NCBI GenBank assembly: GCA_023105745.1
Contig: JALGQZ010000006.1
Span: 542,359-606,358, forward strand
Direction: 5' to 3'
From: Austropuccinia psidii
Taxonomy: Eukaryota; Basidiomycota; Pucciniomycetes; Pucciniales; Sphaerophragmiaceae
Length of the DNA stretch: 64,000 nt
The notes under the pieces were generated by a model. The model was given only the letters and a program-made list of their open reading frames with translations. It did no database searches and was not told where the DNA came from. Of the stretch, positions 10,857 to 23,209 are shown piece by piece; the first letter of the stretch is position 1, and each line of letters starts with the position of its first letter. The translations under genes were made by a program, and so were the position numbers.

Positions 10857-13800
10857 TAATGAAAATATTTTTGAAATTGAATGCTTTTTTGTAAGTATAA
10901 TGTAAATGAATAATTATTTAGATTGATGATAATTACAACATTAAGAGATTTTGATATCCACATAAAATTTGATAACATGACGTAAGCCCTTAAATAAACT
11001 TAACAAAAAACCAAATATAAAATATATTTTTTAAACCCAAATAAAAAAGAATTCTTTTTAAAAAGAAATTCCTTAAAATTCCTTGAAAAAAGTTTTTCAT
11101 ATTTATATCTGCGCACACACACCAAACCCATGATGTTTTCTTATTTTTATTATTATGAATTCTTACAGTTTCATAATTCAAACCAAAAAAAAAAATCAAC
11201 TTAAAGTTCTCCTTAAAATTTCTTGTGTCTCTTGAAGGCTTATTTCCAAAAGTATACTAGCCTTTTTCAGGGAAAGCAATACCAGGACTGACCTTAAAGT
11301 TGCAATATTTTGGCCAGTCTATCTCATCCTAAGTACTATTAATTGGTTACTATGAGGTCTAGAAGCAGAAAAGAGTGGCATTTAAAGTCCCCCCTTTTCC
11401 ATAATTTCTCTTAGTTTTCCAAAATAAAATATTGTATGTAACATCAGATCTACAATATACTTCTACTCTTAATTGAAAATATTCTCTATTTTATTTGAGC
11501 CTTTTTTCTTTTTTCTGGATGGTTTTTTTTTCTTAAATTTCATTTTTTTTGATACCACCTGTTTTTTTCTTCAGCAAATTATCTAAAGAATTCATTTATT
11601 TTGACCATATAAATATATGGAAACTGTGACACCATAAAAAGAGAGTTTACCAATCAATACCAAGAATTCCAATATAGAATCCTTAAGAAAAGGGGATGAT
11701 CATTCTATTTGGAACTATTTCAGTATTTCTGAAGATATTATATGTGGAATTTGAAGTAATATATTTCTTTGTAATTTTTAAAATAGACTTGTTAATGGTG
11801 ATACTGAAAGAACTAAAGCCATTATAAGTAACATCACACTATATAATAAAATGGGATATTCTAACTGTAAAGTGTAATATTTTATTAGGATGATAAACAA
11901 GTTGATGAATAACTTGAACCCCCCAAAAGTTTTTTATTCACTGAAATATCTCATTTTTTTATTTCAAAAATATTCAATAAATTTCCCTCTTAAAGAAAAA
12001 TTCAATAGGAAACACTCAAAACCAAACTGGTGCATTTTATTTTTGAAACAAATATTAAAATTTCTATAATAAGATAAAAATTAATTAAGACAAAATATTG
12101 AAGATTTTAACCCCATAAATAATGGACATAACTGTTTTATAAAAACACTAATAGATCACCCTTTTAGGATGATTTTTTTTTCAATAAGAGAAATATTTTG
12201 AATATTATAATTGAAAAATGTAATTATTCTCTTATTGAAAACTGAAACATTGATCAGCCGAAAGGTGACAGAATAAGTGGATTTCCCTAGTCACTTCCTG
12301 GACCATCAATTTGGGTTTACCTCACAGATTTTTTTGTCTTATGAAAGATTAGAGTACTTAATAAAATATTTTTTTCAATTGTGAAGTGAGTTTCTGAAAT
12401 AATTCATTGGGTTTTCACCCAGGCTTGGAGCTTGAAAAATGATTATTTGTTCTATTAAAAATATTTAATCTGTGATAAATATTGTGTCTTATTAATACCA
12501 AAGATACCTTTGTAAAGTACCACATGTGTTAAGAAGTAGAGGAATTTTTCCCCTTCATTGACATCTTCGAATAAGATAATTATTTTGATTCCAAATGCAG
12601 TCAATATTTTTAGTCACATAAATAATTCTATCTCATTAATTACCATCACCACAAGGCATTTTAAACAAGGATCTAAGTAAATTCAAAAATTCAAAATCCA
12701 TAACTCCCCCTTACAATAAGAATTTAAATTATAATCAGCTAATATAACAGATTTAACACCTTTCTTTGTACTTAAAGAAAGCACACAATCCTGACAATAA
12801 TATTAAATTGACTTCAGTCTGATAAGGAATGGAGATAAGTCAATAAATTTTGAAAAAATATTTCATGTGTATATGGGGTGAAATCACATTTATGGTCTCT
12901 TGGTACAAATATTTTCAATATAAGAATCTTACTTCAAATTTAATATTAATTTAATTATTAGCTCTAATCAAGTAAAATAAAATAGGAAAAGAAAAATTTA
13001 ATTATTGACCTCATTCATACATTACATTGAGAATATTTTTTGGTTAAAAGTACCCAAATGTAAACCATGCTTTTCAAATTGACCCATTTTTGATAATTCT
13101 TTGGATTTTAGAATTTAACCTGTCAATGAATTTCATTCTTTTGTGAGAATTTAAAATGAAAAACAGTTTCAGATTCTTTTACCACACTTACCATAGATTT
13201 AATCATTGAAGGACATTAAATTATATTTTAAAATTTGAACTTTTGAAACTTATTATATATAGGAACCTAGAATTACTCAAAATAATCAATATAAATTGAA
13301 AAATTGAAAAGAAAAAAAGACACATTAAGTTTTTAAAAATGATAAATACTTTGATAATGAGTTTCAAAATTCTCACAATAAAGCAAATTTTTTCAATAAA
13401 AAAGTTTTCTACTTTGTGTGTATATAAAATATTAAGTCCAAGTTTAATTTTATTAATATCTTGGATTTTTTTATTTATTTTTTATTCTTTATGTTATACT
13501 TTTCCTTTTATTTTGAAATATTTTCAAATTTTTCGAAATTTCAAAAGTTCCTCTATTTAGTTTTATGTATTTTTGGTTACATAAAGTATTCCTGTTATTT
13601 TTTTGGTGAATTAAAGAATTTTTTTAAATGATAAGTTTTGTTTTATTATTATTATTTACCCAATTTCAAGAAATTTATTTAATAAATTAGAGATTTTTTA
13701 AGTTTTGAAGTATTCAATTGATTCAATACATTATTTTTTAAAATAATTCATCTTTAATTTTCTTTGAAATATTTTTTTCTTGGTTTTGGATTTATTCTTT

Positions 13801-15120
13801 GATTGTATTTCAATTAAATAAATATTGTTGTTACAATATGATATCTCAATTTAAATTTGTTAATAATTCAGAAAAAAAAGGAAATATTATTTATAAAATA
13901 CCATGAAAATGGTTGAATTCAATTTTAATTTTAACTCTTGAAGAATTCTTTATTCTATAATTAAGTGAGATGATTGTATATTTTTTCAATTTTTTTATGT
14001 AAACTTTCTTTAAATTGGACTTACTTTTGATCCGCTGATTAACTGAAATGATGGTATGGATATTCATTAGAAAACATGAATTAAGGGAGTTTCTGTTTAT
14101 TATTTGATTGAATTGACTTTGGAGGCAATGGTAAGACTCGGGACCCAAGACCCGGAGCCAAAACAAGAAGGGGTTCATATTATATTTAAGGCCATAGCTC
14201 TATTATTGAATTAATACCTTATAGTATTAAAATTTTATTAATCTAAATTGGATGTTTATTAGCCTTAGAATTGCTTTAATTCTATTTTAAAGAAATTAAA
14301 ACTTTATCTTAATAATCTACTAATTCTCTGATTTCTACAATTCCAGTCAATTATTTAAAAGTGGTCTCATCAGATATTTCATTAAAGGAATGAAATAAGA
14401 TTTATTATTTCACATAAAGATATAATATTTATTAATTCCATGGGATAATAAGCCTTTCAAAGAAATTTCTATACAAAATTTTATTTAATAAATTTTTATT
14501 AAAAGAATTTATATTGATTTCTAAAATTATTTCAATTCAAATTTGGGATTATTTTAATCAAATACAAAAAGATATATATTAATAAAAAAGTATAATATTT
14601 TTTGGTTAAAACCTTTTTCTTAAAGTTTTCAAATATAAGAATCATTTTTTTCCTTTTTAACAAAAAAATGTTTTTGAAAGATTTTCTTTTTTTAGTTGAA
14701 ATAAGAAAAATAAAAAAACTTGTTATTTAATCATTCTATTTTTTTGTATTATTAATGAGAATTAAATTCAGAACACCTAGTAGTAGATTTTGAATTAACT
14801 TGATAGGAAGTATTCAATATAAAAATTGAAATATATTTGAGTATAACACAAGTAAATTACTTAATTTAGAGTACTGATTAGGTCCTATATTGAATTTGTG
14901 ACTTGAAATTTATCCTCAATTATTTTTTACAGCTATTAAGTACATGTTAAAAGATAAAAACCTTTTATGTCTATCTTTTTAATATAGAAATTAGTATCAA
15001 TTTTATACAGAAGAAAAGATATTTGAAGAGAAAATATTTTTCATTTTGAAAATTTATTGAATAGAAAAAATTCCCAAGGAGGTATTACCAAGAATGTTTT
15101 TTTATTCCTGTACTATTTAT
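10857..15120. other. AT-rich spacer between the two inverted Harbinger copies
   Basis: About 4.26 kb with stops in all frames. I see no recognisable gene. It contains a short hairpin (12172-12242, listed separately) and a small GC-rich patch near 14120-14165 without an obvious function. Confidence 0.45.
12172..12242. repeat. Short imperfect hairpin
   Basis: TTTTTCAATAAGAGAA on the left pairs with TTCTCTTATTGAAAA on the right across a loop of about 35 bases. It could be a remnant of a small inverted-repeat element or chance in AT-rich DNA. Confidence 0.4.
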
Positions 15121-15549
15121 TAGGAGGTGTAAAAGTCAACAAATTACACCTTAAAATAACATGGGATGTGGTTTCCAAATCCCAAGGTTAAAAGCTAGGT
15201 TTTTAATGTGTAAATTATATGATATTCTAACTGAGTTCCCTGATATTCTTACTAAATACCATGCATCTGGGATTTAATTTTGAAACCTAATCCACATGAG
15301 TATTCACAATTTATCATTCATAACTGTATGGATTATTCTTCCACAATCTATTTTTAAAATTTGATCAAAAATCTTACAATAAATTTGTAATTTTTCAACC
15401 ATATCATAATGCCTCACACCAAAGAAAAACACATGAATTCAGATATTAAGGCCACCTATAGCCTTCCTCATCCATAAGGTCATTTAATATGTGCAGCTTA
15501 ATTAGCAATAATCAATTGTATTTCAATAAAATCCAAACTTGGGTCATGT

Positions 15550-15830
15550 TTTGGTACTAGTGGCTCAACTTCAATAGGAAGGACCCCCTTATCAAAGCAG
15601 CATGGATTTTGGCTTATGGCCATTTAAGTAAAAAAAAAACACATCATTGCCTAAATCTTAGTTTAATAATAATTCAAGTTTGATAAAAAACATATAAGAA
15701 GAACTCTAAAGCTTTGCAAAACTTTGAAAATTCAGCTGGGGATAGAATAACTGAAGAATATTAAAGTAAAGGTATCAAAAAAATTGGTGAAAAGCTTGAA
15801 AGTATGTGTTCATTTTATGTCAAAATTTTA
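15550..15830 (+). pseudogene. Myb/SANT-like DNA-binding protein remnant, copy B
   Basis: The plus strand reads FGTSGSTSIGRTPLSKQHGF and LMAI, then, after a decayed gap, NFENSAGDRITEEY and GEKLESMCSFY. These match copy A and the usual order of Myb/SANT-like transposon proteins, in which a helix core is followed by a G-x-G-x-T-E-E segment. Stops interrupt it. Weaker similarity to copy A continues to about 16290. Confidence 0.65.
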
Positions 15831-17025
15831 AAACTCATTAAACACAAAAGTGTAGTCAAGAATTGAATCCCAGCTTTAATGAAAATATTTGATCAAGGAA
15901 ACAGTAAATGGATATTCTTGCACCACCATATGCAAATTTTCTGGAATACAATCAAAAGGATATGTCTTTCAAGTATAATTACTCTGTTCAAACCTACCCA
16001 GAAAATATAGTTCTTAGCCTGTGAAGAAAATGATAATTATTGTTTTCAGTTGGAAAACGAAAGGTGGAATGAATATCAAGTGAGAAATTTTAAAATTTAA
16101 GGTTTTGAAAGGTTTAATTTACAAAAAATGGAGTTTGATGAGAAAAAAACAACATGAAACATAAATTTGAAAAATAAAGGTGGAATCGGTAATTGGAGCT
16201 GAAGGACAAGCAATTCCAATGGATCTAAATATAGCATAATTTTCATTGAGAAGGCCAATCTCTGAGCTCAAACATATTCTGACATTAAGAAATAAAAACT
16301 AATGTTTGATAATGATATATTAGTTATTAATGATTTAATTTTTATTTGATAATGCATAAATACAGCATATCAATTATTGAATGATTCCAAGGAATTATAA
16401 ATATGCTCATACATTGAGTTCATTTCATAAATAAAATTTTTATTATGGAAAGATATTTCCCAGGGGTTATCCCACCCTTCATTTGGATACCAAAAAGTAA
16501 GTAGTTTCAATCTTTTTTATGATATCTCATAATTGAAATTTTATTTTGAAAGCTCAATTCCAAAGCTGTATTAAACTTTTCTGGTGATTATAATAAAGTG
16601 TTAACCACTTTTCATGTCAGGGAATTTCTTTCTTTGAGGTGTTTTTATTTTTATTTGTTTTTTTTACAAAGAAAAATGATTTTTAATTTTAATTTTGGCT
16701 CAAATTCTAAATTCCATTTTTTTTTGGAATTCTAACTCAATTTTTTTAAAATTGGAATGCTGAATAATTTTCCATTCAAATTTTATTTTCTAACACTAAT
16801 TTCAATTTTTCTTCCAAATTATAATTAAAAAATTCCTCTTATTTCTCTTTTTCTCATAAAGAATCCCTCCAATTAATCTAAATTCATCTGAACAAACGAA
16901 AAAACCTGGTTTTTTCCCTTTTTAATTTATCACTCAGCTCATTCTTACTAAAACTCATCTCATTAATTTATTCTTTTTTAAAAAACTCCATTTAGACTCA
17001 TTTTTTTATTTGTTTCTGATAATTC

Positions 17026-17400
17026 TTGGGTTGGAACACAGGCCAAGTGAGTCTTTTTAATCATTTCTTTCTACATTCTCACCATTCAATAATAGATAAA
17101 TCATACAATCTCCAGGATGACTACCTACAACCCTGTTGTCCTGACCTCAATAGCTCACCACCCACCCATGACCTCCCAATAATCACTTTGGGAGGTTATA
17201 GCCTTTATTTGCCCCCATTTTTTGCAAATTGTCTTGGATTACCTTTGAAAGGCCTTCCAAATTTATTTTTGATTCCCAGAGGCCTTTTTAGCCAAATCAA
17301 TGCCAATGAGCCAAAAAATGATTTGGAATGCCTCCCAAAGTGTTTTGGAGGCCATATGAGGAGTTTAGGTGTTACTATCTACTGGGTATTTTTTGGATAA
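17026..17400 (+). other. Open stretch inside Harbinger copy B, coding status doubtful
   Basis: A 124-codon frame, unusually long for this AT-rich region, spans the GC-richer interior block of the element. The matching block of copy A (8240-8600) contains stops in the equivalent frame. The peptide has no domain I recognise. It may be a relic of the C-terminal part of an element protein, or simply open by composition. Confidence 0.25.
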
Positions 17401-17996
17401 TCAGTGATTATGATCCATTAATTTGAAAATTTATTTATTTTTTTCAAAATAAATAATTAAAATGATGGCTGATTACATTTTTTTTATTTTTTTCTCTTTG
17501 ATAATAATCTTTTTTTAAAAATATCTTTTTGTTTTTATATTTCTTCAATCCTTTCCAATCATCAATTATGATGATGAAAATGCTATTTTTTTTCTTTTTT
17601 GTTTATTGGATTATAATATCTTACCTTTATTTTCATTTTTAACTTGATCATTGATACTAATAATCTTTTTTTAAAACCTCTCAATTATAATTTATGATTA
17701 ACCATTATTGATTATTCTTTTCAAATATTTTAATTGTGGATTATGATCATCTTTCTTTTATTTAACATAAATGTTTCTATTTCATCTTATTTTGAAACAT
17801 CATTAATGTCTATTTTTATTATGTCTAATCTTTCTAACACTGTTTTTATTATCATTTTAAGAGTTAATATAGAGGTGGATCATTAATTAAGGTTCTTCTT
17901 TTGCAATGTCATTCCAAACCATCAAACCCCCTTCATATTTGAAGTTTAAAACAAAATATTCTGCACTCTCTCTCTCAAAATCATTCTTATGACGTC

Positions 17997-18900
17997 ATGG
18001 TTAGTACTAAACCAGATATAGAGAATCATGAAGATAATCCTAAAAATTCAAATAATAAAAGAAAAATCGCCCAAATTGAAAGACAACATATCCATGATTC
18101 AAAACAAATAACCTCAAAACTTGGGAATTGAAACAGATCATATAGAAATATTTTGAAAATCTCAATTCATAAGAAATTTGATAATGCAAAATGGAAAAAA
18201 ATTCCATCAATAGAAAATTTTACTAATCTTTATTCAATGATTGTTAGAACTAAGAATCCTTCCTTACCAGTTTTTATTTATGAAATTGCCCTATTTGACA
18301 ATTTTTCCTCCAGCTCTAACATCTATGAGGATCTAATTTGTACTTTAATGAGCTTATCAAAAAAAATACAATAAATAAAAGCCAATAAAAATATTTTAGG
18401 TGGAATCATTGAAGTTATTGTCTAAATTACCAAATTTCAGTAACCTTGAATGGATTTCTGCCAATAACAAAGAAGAATGAAAATAACTTACAAATTTCAT
18501 TTTCACTAAATATAAATCTTTTAATAAGCCACATCAAGATTTTAATTATCTCAATTCCTGGAATTATTTTAGCTTTTCTTTTTTGTCCAAAAAAGATGTT
18601 CATCCAATTACAACTGGACATGGATTGCACTTCCCAAAATTAAAAATGGAGAGTGATTTTTCAAAGATACATGGAATAATGGAAATTCTTTGGAAGATAT
18701 AATCAATGTTTCATCATACATCAAAACATCCTTCAGGAATTACTCATTTCAGATACTTGTTTCAAATAAACCATAAATTATTTAATTTTGGTGAAAATGT
18801 TTTAAAAAAAACACCTACTGAAATCAAACCAAAATTATATGGATATTTGGAAATAAATAAGAAGGACCAAAAGAAAACTAAAAAGATTTTTTTCAAATAG
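17997..18900 (+). pseudogene. Third protein remnant of Harbinger copy B, family unknown
   Basis: The likely start is ATG at 17997, giving MVSTKPDIENHEDN and SKQITSKLGN before a stop. It continues in the same frame at 18153-18374 (LPVFIYEIALFDNFSSSSN, CTLMSLSKK). Other frames follow at about 18560-18690 (LPKLKMESDFSKIHGI) and 18706-18900 (PTEIKPKLYGYL, ending in a lysine-rich tail). Copy A has the same peptides on its minus strand. The original protein was about 300 aa, basic, with no membrane span. I cannot name the family; a DNA-binding or accessory role in transposition is a guess from context only. Confidence 0.55.
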
Positions 18901-18979
18901 TTTCATTTTATCATTCAAATCTACTTTCCCTTTTAGGAGATGAAATTTAATAGAAAGTAAATTATAATCATAAAAATTC

Positions 18980-20128
18980 AGAATTGATTATCTTTCAATA
19001 CCAAGGTAATTGTCTTAATTTCCTCACATATATTCACAAGATCTTTCCTATTTTACATTTTGTAAAGATTTTATACTTTTTGTGGATTGTCATCTTCATA
19101 TCAATCAAATAATTAATCTTCAATTTGTGCTAACATATTATGTAAAATTTAACAAGAAAAAACACAACCAGAAAAATATTGGATTTCTTTATCATCCATC
19201 ATTTGATTTCACATTTACCTTAGATAAATACACCAACAATTCAAAATTAAAACTTAATACTCAATTATTACCTTAAATTTTCTAAAAATTAATTGAAAGT
19301 CTGGTTGTCTTCATTCTGTGGGACAACTCTCTCATAAGCTGGAACAACCCAAGGGGAGATTGCATATTCTGATATTTTCTGTAAAATGCTTGAGGTGTTT
19401 GAAGTATTTTTATATGTTGATATACATTTTAATCATTAATTGAGCAAGTAAACCCAAAATTTAGGGAAGTGAACTGTTTATTTATATTGAAATAGAATAC
19501 CTTAACTCTGAATAATTAGCCAAAGTTGAATCATATATTAAAATTCCAAATATTAACTATTTTTAGAATAGAAATAGGCTCCACAATCATTGGGGGGCTG
19601 CTGTGATAATGGTATGAGACTCCTATCAAGAAATCCAATTCACCCAGGAAAGCCTTCTTCCTGCATAAATTGTGAAATATCTCTGTTTTATTCTATTTTT
19701 GGCCACACAAACACACTTTTCTTTAGCTTCATTAATATGCCAATTACTATTTAAGTGTACAAAACAATAGCCCCATGGCTAATTTCAAACATTCCAATTT
19801 TTTACAAAGCTTCCACATTTGAATTTAATCCTCACCTTGATACTTCCACAACTAATAGTATTACAGTATTCCATTGTTTGTTTTGTCATCAATTTTGAAA
19901 CATATAATCATTTCAAAACTGTGCCACCAATTTTCTGTATGAGTCATATGTTGTGAAACAAAGTTGGAAAAATCTTTCATATGATAAGTTTTTTAAGTTA
20001 TTCAACATATAAATGTAAGGTAAAGGATATCTTTTACAAGTATTGATGTATCTTTGTTTTGTTATCATATATAATAAGGCTATATCTTCCTTAATATCTT
20101 AATCACTATCAAATTTGAAAGTATCCAT
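18980..20128 (-). pseudogene. Harbinger DDE transposase remnant, copy B
   Basis: The minus-strand frame starts at 20128 (MDTFKFDSD, then a stop, DIKEDIAL), matching the start in copy A. At 19560-19680 the minus strand carries the same catalytic block as copy A, IGFL followed by GVSYHYHSSPPM in one frame, equivalent to FIDGSIIPLSQQPP. Multiple stops and frameshifts make it non-functional. Together with copy A it could support reconstruction of the family consensus. Confidence 0.75.
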
Positions 20129-20636
20129 GAAATTCAATGATTTTAATTTCTGAGGTAAAGGTAACCCTTGGGATTCCTTTTGCATTTTAAATGTTGAAAA
20201 AAAAATTACAATATTCAATTTGAAAAAAAAAAAGAATCTTTAAGAAATTACCAGGATATTCAGATTTTATTCAATTATACATTCACTTACTAAGGTTTGT
20301 ATCAAAAAAAAATGATTATTTTAGTGAATTTAAAGGAAGTATTTTAGTATTGAAAAATGGGACTTGGAGGAAAAAACCCTGATTTTTTTTATCTCAAGAA
20401 ATCACACCTCTTGAGGTGTGGGATTCATAAAATCCCAAAAAATCAATTTGGTATTTGGGAAAAACAAAACAGGATTTTAAGTCTTGGATCTTTTAGCTTG
20501 GACACCCCCTATTGTAAAGATTTTCAAGGTAAGATTCATTTTAATACTTAAAAAAAATATCATCTGAAAATATAGTTTAATCACTTGTAAGAAACATTAT
20601 TAAAAATTAATCCTTTTTCATTCAAGATATTCAATT

Positions 20637-21226
20637 TGATAGCTGGGCCTCTTTTTTAAATTCCAGACTAAATATTAATTATCTTAATAAATAAAAAGTG
20701 GAATATTTTTAGTTTTAATGAATATTTGTGATACTTAGTTTTATAATTAAGTTCCTTTAGAATTTAAGCTTCAAAATTATAATAAATGGTAAAAGTGAAA
20801 TAAATAACTTATAATTGAGAGTACTAATATTTCTAAAATAAAATGTAAGTAATTTTAATTTTGGAAATAGATTTATTTTAATAGCTCTTAGTATTAATTA
20901 AAAGAAAATTAATCCTCTTTAAATATTTTAATTAAAAATTTGAAATAAAAATAACATGAAATAATTATTATTTTTTTGAATAAGAGAAGATTTTTTATGG
21001 TAACAAGAGAAAATCTAACAACAAAATTAATAAAATAGTGGGAACATATAGTATGAAACAAATGAGTAATAATTCATATCAACAAGATTTAATTGATGTT
21101 ATTAGAACAGAAAAATACAGATATTTGATATTTATACAAAAGAATAAAATACAATGAGACAAAAATCCAAAGAAATTGATTGGAGTATGTATAGCAGGTA
21201 GAATTTTACATGCTTTCAGGCTCACA
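20637..21226 (-). repeat. LTR of the short LTR element (left copy)
   Basis: It begins TGATAGCTGGG and ends TTTCAGGCTCACA. It shares with the right copy segments such as CTTAGTTTTATAATTAAGT and GTATGTATAGCAGGTA. Confidence 0.75.
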
Positions 21227-21525
21227 TTTTTTAAACTAAAAAGAAAATATTATAAGAATTATTTAGTAATACAAATTAGTATAATTTTCTTCAATTTTGG
21301 AAATTATTTTCTTGTAGATTGAAGTTTTCTTCATACATCAGTTTTTCTTGTTTTATTTATGTAATTTTTTAAGATATTCTAGCTGAGTTTTATTTGATTT
21401 ATTTTTATATTATGGTTCTTGACTCAGAGCCCATTCAATTTTGAAATTTTGCATATTGTAGGTTTTATTAGAGTTGAGTTAGTCATGTAGGCTTTTTTCA
21501 TTATTAATATTTTTTGTAATAATAA

Positions 21526-22362
21526 TTAAGGTAAAATATATTTAAAATTTAGCTGTAATAATTTGACCATATAGTTTCCTGTAAATGTAATTTTTGATCT
21601 TATTTGATTTTCTATTTTTGATTTGGGTTTTATTTTACTATAAGTTTCATTTGAAGGATAGGGTTTTGATTTATCTTCTGTTTGTACAGCTGTTGTATTA
21701 GTTTCTTGTTCATCATCATAGCATCTCCTATTAATTTCATTTCTAAAAACCATTGAATTACTTATCTTTCTAATAGGTGCATTTTTGGCACTGTTGTTAT
21801 CTCTATTAATGTTTATTTCATTGACAACAGAGCTTCTGGGAGTTTTTTGTTTTTATTTCATGATTAGGTATCAACCATTTATCTAAAGGGAGATTTTTTG
21901 CTTGTAACCTTTATAGTAGAGCCATTGGAAGGATCAGGGATCTCAAGTGTGTATACTGTATTTGAAAGGGTTTTATTTTTGGAATTAGGTTTATACTTCA
22001 CATTTGCCATTTTGATTGTGCTTCTTGTCATATTCCTATAAGAATTTTGAGACTCAAGTGTCTCATTAAGACTAGGTTTTAGATCCTGTGTAGTTTTTAA
22101 GTTGCTAGTAACACTATTTTTAGTAGCAGTCAGCTAGCTGCTCATCATTGTAGTTTGAATTTGGAGTGTTAGAGAAATGACCAAGTTTCCATCCTTCCAA
22201 ATGGATATTAGGCTTCCTTCCTTGACAAAAACAAGTAGAATGGTTGAAATAATAGCTACTGGTCATCATTTTGGATAAATGAGCTGTAAAAATTCTCAAG
22301 TCTTTCAGGAACAAAGACAGGCATTGAAAGGCTTTGATTTCAGGAGGGACCATAGTCATCAA
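21526..22362 (-). pseudogene. Broken internal coding remnant of the short LTR element
   Basis: On the minus strand two open stretches, 22362..22120 and 21753..21526, are joined by a decayed region that also translates to plausible peptides (for example KPSLNETLESQN). A Cys-x-Cys pair (HSTCFCQGRKPN) is present, but no full zinc knuckle. I do not recognise it. A Gag relic is possible from its position inside the LTR pair. Confidence 0.35.
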
Positions 22363-22622
22363 AACTTTATTTATGGTGTTGAAGAGTGGTACTTATGCCT
22401 CCAACAAGATTTTGAAAGAATTTAAAATAATAAATCTATAATTTTAGATTTTATTCTTCAATAATAGAAAAAAATATGAAAAAAATCAGAATAAAATGGT
22501 GTGTTTTTTTTATTACTTTTTGATATAAGAGTAGGTTATAGAAAAAAAATATTTATTAATCAGGTATTTTGACTTTTAATTAATTAATCAATTAAATCTA
22601 ATACTAATCTTAATATATTAAA

Positions 22623-23209
22623 TGTTAGCTAGGGTGTCTTTTGTGGCTTCCAGACTAAATATTGGGAATATTAATAAATCAAAAGAGGTAGAATACTATT
22701 AGTTCTAATTAATAGATGTGTCACTTAGTTTTATAATTAAGTACTGGTGTAATTTAAGCTTTAACAGTATAATAAATGGTAAAAGTGAAATGAATCACTT
22801 TTATAAGTGAGAACACTAATATTTCTAAAATAAAATGTAAGTAATTTTAATTGTGAAAATATATTTGTTTTAAGAGCTCTGAGGATGAATTAAAAGAGAA
22901 TTAATCCTCTTCAAATCTTCAAATTAAAATTCTGAAATAAAAATAAAATCAATTTATTTTGTTTGAATAAGATAGGGTTTTATGGTAACAAGATCCAATC
23001 TAACAAAAAAATTAATGAATTAGTGGTAACATATACTATGAAACAAAGTACTAATCATTAATATCAACAAAATAAAATTGATTTTATTTTAACAGTAACT
23101 TAACTATTTAAAATTTATGCAAAATAATAAAAGACAATGAGAAGAAAATTTAAAGAACCTGATTGGAGTATGTATAGCAGGTATAAGTTTACATTCTTTC
23201 AGGCTCACA
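22623..23209 (-). repeat. LTR of the short LTR element (right copy)
   Basis: It begins TGTTAGCTAGGGTG and ends CTTTCAGGCTCACA, parallel to the copy at 20637-21226 and diverged from it by scattered substitutions and small indels. Confidence 0.75.

Larger units (their letters stand above)
15121..20511 (-). mobile_element. PIF/Harbinger-type DNA transposon, decayed copy B, inverted relative to copy A
   Basis: The left end TAGGAGGTGTAAAAGTC corresponds to the inverted right end of copy A. The right end GGACACCCCCTA corresponds to the inverted left end of copy A. Landmarks from copy A recur in reverse order: the SANT-like block (15550-15830), the interior block (17090-17400), the third protein (17997-18900) and the transposase (20128-18980). 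The length of about 5.39 kb agrees with copy A. The target duplication is not clear; ATT on both sides is possible if the border is shifted by one base. The two copies are clearly diverged, so they are separate insertions or an old inverted duplication. Confidence 0.85.
20637..23209 (-). mobile_element. Short LTR-flanked element, internal region only about 1.4 kb
   Basis: Two direct repeats of about 590 bp (20637-21226 and 22623-23209) share long matches throughout and begin TG and end CA, as LTRs do. The flanking pentamers CAATT and AAATT differ by one base, so they may be a decayed 5-bp target duplication. Open stretches inside read on the minus strand, so I place the element on that strand. 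It contains no reverse transcriptase, protease or integrase motif that I can see. It is either an internally deleted element or a non-autonomous one. Confidence 0.7.

Noticed and set aside
14120..14165. GC-rich patch (GACTCGGGACCCAAGACCCG) in the AT-rich spacer
   Set aside because: It looked like a possible structured RNA, but no stable tRNA-like or longer pairing could be found.
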